39,509 nucleotides of DNA from an uncultured Clostridia bacterium (GTDB lineage: Bacteria > Bacillota > Clostridia > Oscillospirales > Acutalibacteraceae), in NCBI GenBank assembly GCA_947624835.1, contig CANQLX010000011.1:1-39509 (forward strand). Direction: 5' to 3'. The notes under the pieces are model-generated. The model was not told the origin of the DNA and did not search any database. It saw only the letters and a program-made list of their open reading frames with translations. The position numbers and the translations under genes are program-made. Positions 16,806-24,877 of this stretch are shown here, piece by piece (the stretch's first letter is position 1; each line of letters begins with the position of its first letter).

Positions 16806-17825
16806 ATGAAAAGTAAAAAGGGAATAGATGTTTCTTATGCTCAGGGAAATATAAATTTTGACAAAATAAATAAATCCCAGGTTGAATTTGCTATTGTCCG
16901 CAGCAGCTTCGGATGGGAAAGCGGTCAGAAGGATAACCAGTTTGACCGTAATATAAAGGGCTTTCAAGCCAAAGGTATTCCTTGTGGAGCTTATCACTAT
17001 TCATATGCAAAAAGTAAGGATGATGCTGTCAAGGAGGCTAAGTATTGCCTTGAATGTATAAAGGGAAAAAAGCTTGAGCTGCCTGTATTTATTGATCTGG
17101 AGGATTCGTCGATAGCGGCTCAGGGAAAAAGAGTATGTACAGACATAGCAAAGACCTTTTGTGACTATATGAAAAAGGCGGGCTATAAAACAGGAATTTA
17201 TATTAATCCGAACTGGCTTAATAATTATGTATATAGGGAGGAGCTTCTCGGAAAGTATACAATATGGCTTGCCCAATGGGAAAGTGCAAAGCCTGCCTTT
17301 GAATGTTCTTTGTGGCAGTATAATGTCGGCGGGAGCGGAAGCATTGACGGAGTAAGCGGACGCTGCGACCTTGATATTATGTATGTGAATGAGGATGAAA
17401 AGCCTAAAGAGAATAAAAAGCCTGAAACGGATAAAAAAACTGAGACTGCCAAAAAGCCGGACAGTACAAAAGTAAGCTTTAAAATCGGTGAGGAAATTCA
17501 AATCCTTAATCCGATAAATTATGACGACGGAAATAAATTTATTGTTTATGCGAATGAAAGATACACTGTAATTGAAGCTGTTGGGGATAGGATTGTAGTC
17601 GGCATAAACGGGCAGGTAACAGCCGCCGTAAATGCAAAATATCTGCGTAAGGTAAGCCAAAGCAGTAAGAGCAAGACCTACAGCTATACAATTCAGCCCG
17701 GAGATACCCTGACCTATATTGCCCGAAAATACGGCACTACTGTTGAAAAAATAGTTAAGGAAAATAACATTAAGAATCCGGATCTTATTTACAGCGGTGA
17801 CAAACTTAAGATTACAGTTTCATAA
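16806..17825 (+). CDS. GH25 lysozyme with C-terminal LysM, no signal peptide
   Basis: A muramidase that cuts the MurNAc-GlcNAc bond of peptidoglycan. The GH25 domain occupies residues 5-197: GIDVSYAQG (D8), AIVRSSFG, GAYHYSYA, FIDLED (catalytic E99 with D97), GIYINPNW and LWQYN. A Lys/Pro/Glu-rich linker (about 198-222) and an SH3-like segment (about 225-283) follow, then a LysM repeat (about 294-338, TIQPGDTLTYIARKYGTT). The protein begins MKSKKGIDVS with no hydrophobic leader, as in phage endolysins. No holin or other phage genes are nearby. Strong RBS AGGAGG, 9 bases from ATG. A terminator follows. Confidence 0.93.
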   Translation: MKSKKGIDVSYAQGNINFDKINKSQVEFAIVRSSFGWESGQKDNQFDRNIKGFQAKGIPCGAYHYSYAKSKDDAVKEAKYCLECIKGKKLELPVFIDLEDSSIAAQGKRVCTDIAKTFCDYMKKAGYKTGIYINPNWLNNYVYREELLGKYTIWLAQWESAKPAFECSLWQYNVGGSGSIDGVSGRCDLDIMYVNEDEKPKENKKPETDKKTETAKKPDSTKVSFKIGEEIQILNPINYDDGNKFIVYANERYTVIEAVGDRIVVGINGQVTAAVNAKYLRKVSQSSKSKTYSYTIQPGDTLTYIARKYGTTVEKIVKENNIKNPDLIYSGDKLKITVS

Positions 17826-17870
17826 TTTGAATATGGTTTTTGTATCCCTTAAGGTTTAACGGAAAATTCA

Positions 17871-17907
17871 AGCACACAGGATCCCTGCCGGGAACTGTGT
17901 GCTTTTA
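17871..17907 (+). terminator. Terminator after GH25 lysozyme gene
   Basis: AGCACACAG (17871-17879) pairs with CTGTGTGCT (17895-17903), with an inner TCCC/GGGA helix, followed by TTTT. Confidence 0.88.
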
Positions 17908-17955
17908 TACTGTGGTTTGGAAAATCCCAAAAAACACGGTTCACAGATTTACGAT

Positions 17956-18289
17956 GATATAATTTTGTGATACCATACCTTTAAGCAGGGTATGTTTAAA
18001 TGCGGAAAGGATAGATTAGTTGGCAGAATTGTCCGGTTCAATGCCAATCTGTGGAGTGCCTTAATTATTGTTTGAAAAAGCTGATAAACTGTACAGCAGT
18101 GAAAAGAAAGCGGTTATAAATATTATTTAGGAATCTCTATGCTGACTGACAATATATTACTTTCAAATAATAGGGTGAAATATTTGAATACAGAGTCGTC
18201 GGAAAAATTAATATATATGATACATTGGATTTTACCTTGCCGGAATATGGTGAAAGAGGTGTCGAAAGGGATTTGTTATAATATGATTT
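17956..18289 (+). pseudogene. Candidate frameshifted gene remnant in the lysozyme-dgt gap
   Basis: The 506-base gap 17826-18331 has no intact gene. It does hold a TG-A-TATAAT extended -10 element (17955-17963) and three consecutive protein-like pieces in successive frames. The first is 17992-18075, containing GKDRLVGRIVRFNANLW; the second is about 18071-18126, containing FEKADKLYSSEKKAVINI; the third is about 18174-18278, containing FEYRVVGKINIYDTLDF and LPEYGERGVERDLL with a stop. A terminator follows within 15 bases of that stop. This looks like one small gene broken by two frameshifts. I do not recognise the protein. Inverted repeats in the first piece (CATACC/GGGTATG; TTGGCA/TGCCAA) leave a structured RNA as the alternative. 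Confidence 0.4.
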
Positions 18290-18290
18290 G

Positions 18291-18326
18291 CAGCTTTCAT
18301 TGTCGCATTTTGAAAGCTGTTTTTTT
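18291..18326 (+). terminator. Terminator between candidate remnant and dgt
   Basis: CAGCTTTCA (18291-18299) pairs with TGAAAGCTG (18311-18319), followed by seven T on the plus strand. The T tract serves plus-strand transcription only; the minus side has none. Confidence 0.8.
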
Positions 18327-18331
18327 ATGCT

Positions 18332-19762
18332 TCATATACCGTTTAATTCTTGATACAGGTTTTTAGCATAACTGTCTGTCATTCCGCATATGTAATCCGT
18401 TACCAGAAGCAGACGGAGATACAGCTTTTCACTTACGGTTTTGTTTTCGGCGGCACTTTTATATGCTTTTTTGTAATTATCCGAAATTATTCGTATATAC
18501 CTTTCTTCAATGGCATTAAGTTTTTCATCTGTATCATATTTTATTGCCGCAGGAATAAAACGGTCAAGGAAGAAATTAATTATAGTTGCCGCCGAAAGCT
18601 CCATTTTCGTTATATGGTTGGATATGAATACATATTTTACAGCAGTATTTTTCAAAACATTAAGCAGTGTTTTTCCTTTGCCGTAATCTGAGGAGAGTAT
18701 TTCTTTGTCAAAGGCTCCGTTCATAATCAAATCATAGTTTTTTGTAAAACCGAACTGAGCTGAACGAAGAAGTACCCCCTGTACATAAATAATCCAGTTC
18801 TGAACAGCATTCATTTTTGCATTGGCAAGTTCCTGATGTTTTGCTCTTTCATAATTATATTTAAGTCTGTCAACTGCCTCTCGATATGCCTCAAGTTCAG
18901 TATCCGATGATATGCTTTTTTTATATTCATCTCTGTCCAGTTCCTCTAAGAGCTGCTCATATGAAATATATCCCTTTTTAACTGCATCCTCAATATCTGC
19001 TGTGGAATAGGCAATATCATCAGCCGCTTCAAGAAGATATACGAGGGGATATCTGTTTTCACCGGCTCCTGTTTTGGTGGTTATATCGTTAAAAAGTTCT
19101 GTTTCAGCATAATAATATCCTAATTTCTTATCCTTTATATTTCCGCTTCTTTTGTTGATTGAAAGAGAATTTACGGGATATTTTATAATGGTATTGAGCA
19201 GGGCATAGGTCAGGTGCATTCCCTTATCGTCAACAAGATAATGGAGTCTTGTGAGCAGCCTCAAAGCCTGAGCATTGCCCTCGAAATTTATCAGATCGTT
19301 TATCATCTGTTCATTTAGAATGTTTTTGATTTTTTTCCCTTTAAATTGAAGTGTGTCCAAATGTTCTGCGAACCAGTTTCTTATGGAGTATTCTCCGAAA
19401 TGACCAAATGGCGGATTACCTATGTCATGTATAAGTCCGGCACACTCGAGAATACTTGATATTTTTACAATTTGTTCGGAATCCGGTATATTTTTACAGT
19501 CAGATTTATTGCTTCTCAGCCACATAAATGACGATTGTGCAAGAGATTTTGCAAATGAGGATACCTCAAGCGAATGAGTAAGTCTTGTTCTTACAAAATC
19601 GCTGTTATCCAAGGGAAAAACCTGAGTTTTATCCTGTAATCGTCTGAATGATGCACTGCCTATTATTCTGTGGTAATCCCTTTGAAACTCATTTCTCTCA
19701 TCAAAGGCTTTTTTGGCAGATGCACATTCTCTTTCTTCGCAAAGCAGTTGTTTCCAGTCCAT
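18332..19762 (-). CDS. dgt: dGTP triphosphohydrolase (HD domain)
   Basis: It hydrolyses dGTP/dNTP to deoxynucleoside and tripolyphosphate. The HD metal site is seen as H63 (RTRLTHSLEV), H112-D113 (GLIHDIGNPPFGHFGE) and a later Asp in EAADDIAYSTADIEDA. The N-terminal RDYHRIIGSASFRRLQDKTQ block is typical. At 476 residues it is in the long, Dgt-like class (DGTP2 type). RBS AAGGAGG before ATG at 19762. It is transcribed alone toward the convergent gap. Confidence 0.94.
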   Translation of the reverse strand: MDWKQLLCEERECASAKKAFDERNEFQRDYHRIIGSASFRRLQDKTQVFPLDNSDFVRTRLTHSLEVSSFAKSLAQSSFMWLRSNKSDCKNIPDSEQIVKISSILECAGLIHDIGNPPFGHFGEYSIRNWFAEHLDTLQFKGKKIKNILNEQMINDLINFEGNAQALRLLTRLHYLVDDKGMHLTYALLNTIIKYPVNSLSINKRSGNIKDKKLGYYYAETELFNDITTKTGAGENRYPLVYLLEAADDIAYSTADIEDAVKKGYISYEQLLEELDRDEYKKSISSDTELEAYREAVDRLKYNYERAKHQELANAKMNAVQNWIIYVQGVLLRSAQFGFTKNYDLIMNGAFDKEILSSDYGKGKTLLNVLKNTAVKYVFISNHITKMELSAATIINFFLDRFIPAAIKYDTDEKLNAIEERYIRIISDNYKKAYKSAAENKTVSEKLYLRLLLVTDYICGMTDSYAKNLYQELNGI

Positions 19763-19851
19763 TGTGTGCCTCCTTAAAATAATTATGTATTAATTTTACA
19801 GCTTTTCGACCCAAAAAACCATAATATGCATAGATATATCATAATAAAATT

Positions 19852-19901
19852 TTCGTTGCAGATATTGTTGATAATCAACAAATATCCGCAACGAATTTTT
19901 T
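19852..19901. terminator. Bidirectional terminator hairpin
   Basis: TTCGTTGC (19852-19859) pairs with GCAACGAA (19888-19895), continued by GATATTGTTGA against TCAACAAATATC. A run of six T follows on the plus side and AATTTT on the minus side. It ends the minus-strand TetR-ATPase-permease operon. Confidence 0.85.
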
Positions 19902-19931
19902 GAAATAAGTTTTTGCAGGTTACTGTGTACC

Positions 19932-21071
19932 TTATTCCGACATAATCTGCTTAAGAGGGATTTTTCTCATCCCCGAGCCGTAAATAAGCATAATGCCCTC
20001 GTAAATTACAATGAATGATAAAAGTACAATAAAAAATACGGTGAAATCAAAATTAAACTCCGCAGGTATTCCCTCAATTTCGGAAAATACTATTTCTACC
20101 ATAATTTTCAGCAGGATATACTGATAAACAGAGCCGATAAGGAAGCCTGTATAAGCCGCCGGTCTGTATCCGTCAAGCACCGAGCGTTTACATTCGCCTG
20201 CGTTGTAACCGAATATCCTCATCATGGTTATATTCTTAAGGTTTGATTTTATTACAGCCGTAAGTGCTATATACAAAGTAGTAAAGGCAAGCGCAATGCC
20301 GATAATAAATATCATAATTCCCATCATATCGCTTGAAAGTTCCCTCATTCTTGATGACATCTGTATCATTGCACCAAAACAGAACGATGAAAAGGCTATA
20401 AAGAAAACAAGCGTCTTTCTGCTTCTGAGTACAGAGCTTCTCATATCCGAAATAAAGTTCTTTTTGTCCTTAACATTCCTGTTTTTGCCTTTAGTTCTTG
20501 CTATACCCTTTAAAAGATTAACACACGGCTGTTTAAGCTTTATAAGACTGTGACCTACCGCAATAAGTCCAAAAAAAACGGCAGGTGCTATTACCATCCA
20601 AAGAAATAAAGACAGATGAAAGTTTGGCGATATATCGGGGAGCAGCCCCTCTTCATTCTGAAGCTCATAAAATTTCGGCATAAGAGAGAATGAAAGAAGA
20701 TATCCCGCAATACAGCCTGAAAATACGCTTGCACCGAAAACCGAAAAGCCTTTTGCAATTTTTATATTAGAATATCCCAAAGCTTTAAGTATTCCTATTT
20801 CCATACCGTGTCTGTTTATATAATGCCCGATATAAAAGAAAAGCATGATTACGGTAGTTGCGAGCAGACAGCCTCCGCTGACAGAGCATACTACCTTCGA
20901 GTTCATAAGCTGAGCATCATAAAATGCCCTTGCATATTCACCCGTTACAAGATTTTCTACTGCTGTAAGGTCAAGATAATAATTCACAAACATATTGCAT
21001 ACCGTTACCGCACAGCAGGTCATTATTGATATTCCGAACATCTTGAATCCGTCCTTTAAACCTACAACCAT
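19932..21071 (-). CDS. ABC transporter permease, FtsX/MacB-like, short form
   Basis: 379 residues with about six to seven hydrophobic segments in two clusters: a first at about residues 11-30, 70-90, 110-130 and 160-185, and a second at about 230-250, 260-285 and 340-365. The repeat-like phrases GILKALGYSNIKIAKGF and MMRIFGYNAGECKRS resemble the cytoplasmic coupling segment of FtsX-domain permeases. The length is about half that of the usual 780-residue permease. The ATG at 21071 follows GGTTGGTGAT; another ATG at 21092 has no RBS. It overlaps the ATPase gene end by 8 bases on its minus-strand path, so it is translationally coupled. Confidence 0.82.
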   Translation of the reverse strand: MVVGLKDGFKMFGISIMTCCAVTVCNMFVNYYLDLTAVENLVTGEYARAFYDAQLMNSKVVCSVSGGCLLATTVIMLFFYIGHYINRHGMEIGILKALGYSNIKIAKGFSVFGASVFSGCIAGYLLSFSLMPKFYELQNEEGLLPDISPNFHLSLFLWMVIAPAVFFGLIAVGHSLIKLKQPCVNLLKGIARTKGKNRNVKDKKNFISDMRSSVLRSRKTLVFFIAFSSFCFGAMIQMSSRMRELSSDMMGIMIFIIGIALAFTTLYIALTAVIKSNLKNITMMRIFGYNAGECKRSVLDGYRPAAYTGFLIGSVYQYILLKIMVEIVFSEIEGIPAEFNFDFTVFFIVLLSFIVIYEGIMLIYGSGMRKIPLKQIMSE

Positions 21072-21075
21072 AATA

Positions 21076-21768
21076 TCACCAACCGATCTCATATGCGGAT
21101 TTTATATTTTTGTTTTCGTTCATTTCGGTAATTTTTCCGCTGTTCATTTTTATTATCTTATTTGCTGTTTCCGCTATATTCTGATTATGTGTTACCATAA
21201 TCATTGTAAAGCCTTGTTCTTTATGGAGCTTTATAATATAATCAAGTATCTGTCTGCCCGTTTTTTCATCCAGAGCACCTGTAGGCTCGTCAAGGAAAAG
21301 TATCTTTGGATTTTTTGCAAGTGCCCTCGCTATTGAAACTCTCTGCTGTTCGCCGCCGCTCAGCTCACTCGGGAATTTTTTAATCTTGTCGCCAAGTCCG
21401 ACAGCTTCAATATACTTTTTATAATCCTTATTTTTATCAAGATCAGCACCCATTTTTACGTTTTTATCAACATTAAGATGGGGGAGAAGATAATACTGCT
21501 GAAATATAAACGCTGTATTATTTTTTCTGAACTCCGTAAGCTCTCTTTCGTTCATGTTTTCAAGCTTTTTACCGTCATAGTCTATATTTCCGCCATCCGG
21601 CTTTTCAAGACCTGAAATTACATTCAGAAAGGTGGATTTTCCCGAACCGGAAGCACCGAGAATTACAACAAAATCACCGTCATTTATATTAACTGAAACA
21701 CTGTCAAGTGCCTTGAATTTATTATCACCCGTGCCATAGTATTTTGTCAGATTTTTTACAGTAATCAT
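21076..21768 (-). CDS. ABC transporter ATPase, MacB/LolD type
   Basis: A 230-residue ATP-binding subunit with Walker [11 protein letters not shown]-loop FQQYYLLPH, signature [15 protein letters not shown], Walker [13 protein letters not shown] and a switch histidine in MVTHN. It belongs to the MacB/LolD class that drives FtsX-type permeases. It is flanked by its permease and by a TetR gene whose stop overlaps its ATG (ATGA). RBS GGAGG. The exported substrate is unknown; TetR control suggests a drug or toxic small molecule. Confidence 0.93.
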   Translation of the reverse strand: MITVKNLTKYYGTGDNKFKALDSVSVNINDGDFVVILGASGSGKSTFLNVISGLEKPDGGNIDYDGKKLENMNERELTEFRKNNTAFIFQQYYLLPHLNVDKNVKMGADLDKNKDYKKYIEAVGLGDKIKKFPSELSGGEQQRVSIARALAKNPKILFLDEPTGALDEKTGRQILDYIIKLHKEQGFTMIMVTHNQNIAETANKIIKMNSGKITEMNENKNIKSAYEIGW

Positions 21769-22343
21769 TTATTTCCTCCTGCCAATTTATTTTTGAGTAA
21801 TGATACAAAGACCTCGGTGAGCATATCGCTTATTTCTTCATCGGTAAACCTGCACATACCTGTTGCCGACAGTGTGGCTATACCGTGTGAATAAATCCAT
21901 AGGTGACGATATAGCATTATTGCATCATCCCTTGATACGGGATAGTTATCCGTAACGGATTTCAGAATCATCTCATAATTACTGTCAATTTCAGGCAGTA
22001 CCTTATTCAGACCAATATCTTCCGGAAGCTCTCTCATGAAAAGAATCTGAAACAGTTTAGGCTCTTTTGTGGCAAATTCTATATATGCCTGACCTACACC
22101 CTTGAATGCTATATCATGCTCAAGTCCTCTTTTTACATATTCTGTATATATTTCTCCTGCCTTGTTTTTTATTCCGCATATCACCTCATTCATGTTCTTG
22201 AAAACCGTAAATATGGGACGTGCCGAGCTGCCGAGTCGTTTTCCGATTTCACGGGCAGTCACAGCAGAGAGATCCTTTTCTCTCAGTATTTCAAGTCCTG
22301 CATTGATTATTTCTTCCTTTGTAAATTTTGTCCCCGGCGGCAT
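21765..22343 (-). CDS. TetR/AcrR-family repressor
   Basis: 192 residues. The N-terminal helix-turn-helix (about 8-50: [40 protein letters not shown]) is of the TetR type, and the rest is a helical ligand-binding domain. It is the first gene of the operon with an ABC ATPase and permease. A tandem operator lies between its promoter and start, so it most likely represses its own operon until a ligand, perhaps the export substrate, binds. RBS AAGAGG. Confidence 0.92.
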   Translation of the reverse strand: MPPGTKFTKEEIINAGLEILREKDLSAVTAREIGKRLGSSARPIFTVFKNMNEVICGIKNKAGEIYTEYVKRGLEHDIAFKGVGQAYIEFATKEPKLFQILFMRELPEDIGLNKVLPEIDSNYEMILKSVTDNYPVSRDDAIMLYRHLWIYSHGIATLSATGMCRFTDEEISDMLTEVFVSLLKNKLAGGNK

Positions 22344-22358
22344 AATAAACCTCTTTCT

Positions 22359-22386
22359 AAAACGTATGTTTTAAAACGTTTGTTTT
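22359..22386. promoter_or_regulatory. Tandem 14-bp operator for the TetR regulator
   Basis: AAAACGTATGTTTT (22359-22372) is followed without a gap by AAAACGTTTGTTTT (22373-22386). Each half is itself near-palindromic (AAAAC...GTTTT). The block runs from the edge of the -10 element to just before the RBS, so bound repressor would block initiation. The assignment to this TetR is inferred from position. Confidence 0.75.
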
Positions 22387-22415
22387 ATTATAATCTATAA
22401 ATACCTTTTTGTCAA
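22387..22415 (-). promoter_or_regulatory. Promoter of tetR-ABC operon
   Basis: On the minus strand, TTGACA (22415-22410), a 17-base spacer and TATAAT (22392-22387) are exact consensus hexamers at ideal spacing. Confidence 0.9.
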
Positions 22416-22421
22416 TATAAA

Positions 22422-22460
22422 AAGATAAAAAATTTCGGAGAGTCTTTGAAAAGGCTCTCC
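22422..22460 (-). terminator. Minus-strand terminator-like hairpin upstream of tetR promoter
   Basis: GGAGAGTC (22437-22444) pairs with GGCTCTCC (22453-22460). On the minus strand it is followed by GAAATTTTTTATC. It would insulate the tetR promoter from transcription coming from the right, although no minus-strand gene lies within 2 kb there. Confidence 0.5.
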
Positions 22461-22524
22461 CTATTACAGTACGTATTTACTTGTCAAATTAAATTTGTAA
22501 ATGTATTGCTAATTATTAAGGTAT

Positions 22525-23175
22525 ATGGGAAAGAGTGCTTCTCATGTGTTTTTGTTTCGTAGAATGGGGTTTCCAAAACTGTTACCTCTTTTCTATAACA
22601 TTACTAAATTTTGGAATTATAAGTCAATGACTACAGAACAGCTTATGTATGCGGTAAATTATTCCATGTCACTTTATGCAGAGCAGACAAATTCCGTATT
22701 GTTCAATTTTCTTGATAATCACGATACAGGCAGGGCAATAGAGTGCTGTGAAAATACCGATGTTTCATTACAGAAGCTTATTTTTCTTATGACCATGCCA
22801 GGCTCACCATGTATATATTACGGCACGGAAATTGCCATGCCGGGTATACGTGCCCCATATAACCGCAGACCTATGCCGTGGGCTGATATTGATTCCGGAA
22901 AATATGCCGATATAATAAATGAAGTCAAAACGATTATTAATTTACGAAAGCAATATAATCAATTCCAAAGCAGTAATATGGTATGGGATCATAAGGAGGA
23001 ATATCCACGGCTTGTCACATACTGTAAATTATCTGATAATGCTGATGTACCGTTGCAGATTGTTCTTAATGCCGGAGATGATGCCGGTTTATCGGTATCG
23101 GGTGAAATAATATATTCAAAAAATTACACTGATAATGTTTTAAAGAAAAACGGTATAATCATATATAGGGGGTAG
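22525..23175 (+). pseudogene. GH13 alpha-glucanase (neopullulanase/maltogenic amylase type), C-terminal part only
   Basis: From about base 22612 the frame matches the last third of a GH13_20-like enzyme: LFNFLDNHDTGRAIE (conserved region IV with the NHD transition-state aspartate), MPGSPCIYYGTEIAMPG and APYNRRPMPWAD, then a short C-terminal beta domain. Conserved regions I-III, with the nucleophile Asp and the acid/base Glu, are absent. The first ~28 codons (22525-22608) do not look homologous and have no good RBS. A 5' deletion has therefore removed the catalytic core, and hydrolase activity is impossible. The stop is 3 bases before the next gene, an old operon arrangement. Confidence 0.8.
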
Positions 23176-23178
23176 GTT

Positions 23179-23712
23179 ATGGAGAGTATTAAGGTAAATG
23201 ACAAAGAATACAGAATTATAAAACTTCTTGGCCACGGCAAGGGAGGCTATTCATACCTTGCCGAGGGAGACGGAAAAAAAGTCGTACTGAAACAGATACA
23301 CCACGAGCCTTGCTCGTATTACAGCTTCGGAAATAAAATTGAAGCTGAAAGAAACGATTATACAAGACTTCTGAGGGCCGGAATACCCATTCCGGAAATG
23401 ATTGATATTGATGTAAAAAATGAACGAATAATAAAGGAATACATAGACGGAGATACAATATATGATATGGTGAGGAATGATATTTCCGTTTCGCCTTATA
23501 TGGAGCAGATAAGGACAATAGCTGAAAGTGCAAAAGCAGCAGGCTTGAATATTGATTATTTCCCGACAAATTTTGTTGCACGGAATGGCTTGCTATATTA
23601 TGTTGACTATGAATGTAATGAATTTATGCAGGAATGGAGTTTTGAAAGCTGGGGGATAAAATATTGGAGCAAAACTGAAGAGTTTTTGGAGTATTTGGAA
23701 AACAATTCTTAA
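23179..23712 (+). CDS. Miniature protein-kinase-fold protein (RIO/Bud32-like)
   Basis: 177 residues, much shorter than a normal kinase. A Gly-rich loop (LGHGKGGYSY, 17-26), an ATP lysine K38 (VVLKQ), a helix-C glutamate (AERND region), a catalytic-loop-like D126-x-x-x-x-N131 (NIDYFPTN) and a metal-binding D143 (YVDYE) in place of DFG can all be picked out. This suits an ePK-like or aminoglycoside-kinase-like fold. The RBS region GGGGGTAGG overlaps the end of the truncated glucanase gene, so it was probably co-expressed with it. The substrate is unknown; a sugar or a protein are both possible. Confidence 0.72.
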   Translation: MESIKVNDKEYRIIKLLGHGKGGYSYLAEGDGKKVVLKQIHHEPCSYYSFGNKIEAERNDYTRLLRAGIPIPEMIDIDVKNERIIKEYIDGDTIYDMVRNDISVSPYMEQIRTIAESAKAAGLNIDYFPTNFVARNGLLYYVDYECNEFMQEWSFESWGIKYWSKTEEFLEYLENNS

Positions 23713-23851
23713 TTTTTCTCCTGCACTATATAGATGACTGTTTGGAGATTTTGGGCAAATTAGGAAATATTTTCCGCTTATTAGTAAAATCAGTGTCATT
23801 TTCAAAAACTGTGCATATTGTGATATATAATGGTTTAGGGGGAAATACCTG

Positions 23852-24796
23852 ATGAAAAGATGTGTACCATTAGAGCCTGCCGCAGAGGAGGTTTGCGACA
23901 AAAGCTCCGTAGCTCCGCTGATATTTGAACTTCCGCCCAGGAAGGGCAGAAAGATACTCGAGGAGGCTCAGAATACAGACGTATATAAATATCCTGCCGA
24001 TATATCCTCCACTGATATTGATACAGGAAACAGAGGAATTATACCGGTATATTTTGTCTCACCCAAGGGCAGAAGCCCTAAGAAAATTATATTCTATATT
24101 CATGGCGGAGGTTGGGTTTTCGGAAGCTTTCATACTCATGAAAAGTTAGTGAGAGAGTTGGCGGCGAGAACGGATTCTCTTGTGGTATTTCCGGAATATA
24201 CACTTTCGCCCGAAGCAAAATATCCTGTTGCATTGGAACAATGCTATTTTGTTTTTTCACATATTAGGGAATTTGCGGGCAGGTGTTTCAGAGATATCGG
24301 TGACTGTGAATTGATAGTTGCGGGCGACAGTGTCGGGGGAAATATGGCAATCGCAACAGTGCTGATGTCAAACGGACTTTGCACTCACGGTATCAGTAAG
24401 CTTCTGTTATATTATCCTGTTACCAATGCATATTTTGATACACCAAGTTACAATGAATTTGCAGTTAATTATTACTTGTACAGGAACGAAATGAAGTGGT
24501 TCTGGAGGCAGTATACAGGCAATGCAGAGGATAAATGTGAGATAACCGCATCACCACTCAGAGCAAGTCTGAAATGCCTGAGAGGCTTTCCGCCGACAAT
24601 GATCATAAACGGACAGGCTGATGTTTTGTGCAGTGAGGGGGAGGCTTTTGCCGATAATCTTAGGTGTGCGGGTGTTGATGTGACTGCTTTGCGTATCAGA
24701 GGCATTATACATGATTTTGTTATGCTCAATTCTCTTGACCGTACTTCTGCCTGCCGTATAGCAATGGATGCTTCGACTGCATGGCTGAATCGCTGA
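23852..24796 (+). CDS. HSL-family alpha/beta-hydrolase (esterase/acetyl-hydrolase)
   Basis: 314 residues of the hormone-sensitive-lipase-like group. HGGGWVFGS forms the oxyanion hole (about residue 88), GDSVGGN contains the nucleophile serine, an Asp lies in the GQADVLC segment, and His is in IIHDFVML. There is no signal peptide. It likely acts on short acyl or acetyl esters inside the cell, with substrate unknown. Start ATG 23852, preceded by TTTAGGGGGAAA. A TG-A-TATATAAT-like -10 at about 23824-23834 may be its own promoter. It ends before a convergent terminator hairpin. Confidence 0.88.
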   Translation: MKRCVPLEPAAEEVCDKSSVAPLIFELPPRKGRKILEEAQNTDVYKYPADISSTDIDTGNRGIIPVYFVSPKGRSPKKIIFYIHGGGWVFGSFHTHEKLVRELAARTDSLVVFPEYTLSPEAKYPVALEQCYFVFSHIREFAGRCFRDIGDCELIVAGDSVGGNMAIATVLMSNGLCTHGISKLLLYYPVTNAYFDTPSYNEFAVNYYLYRNEMKWFWRQYTGNAEDKCEITASPLRASLKCLRGFPPTMIINGQADVLCSEGEAFADNLRCAGVDVTALRIRGIIHDFVMLNSLDRTSACRIAMDASTAWLNR

Positions 24797-24836
24797 AAAA
24801 TTTAATATGACTCTTTGATTAATATTCAGAGATATA

Positions 24837-24873
24837 TATACCTGTAAAGTCATTTTGTATTTTACGGGTATTA
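24837..24873. terminator. Hairpin between convergent esterase and permease genes
   Basis: ATACCTGTAAA can pair with TTTACGGGTAT around a loop of about 12 bases, with T-rich sequence (TATTATTTATT) after it on the plus strand. It sits in the 81-base convergent gap. Confidence 0.55.
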
Positions 24874-24877
24874 TTTA

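Noticed and set aside
18139..18366. 75-codon plus-strand frame before dgt
   Set aside because: It runs through a terminator hairpin into dgt antisense; the coding-like signal in this stretch lies in other frames.
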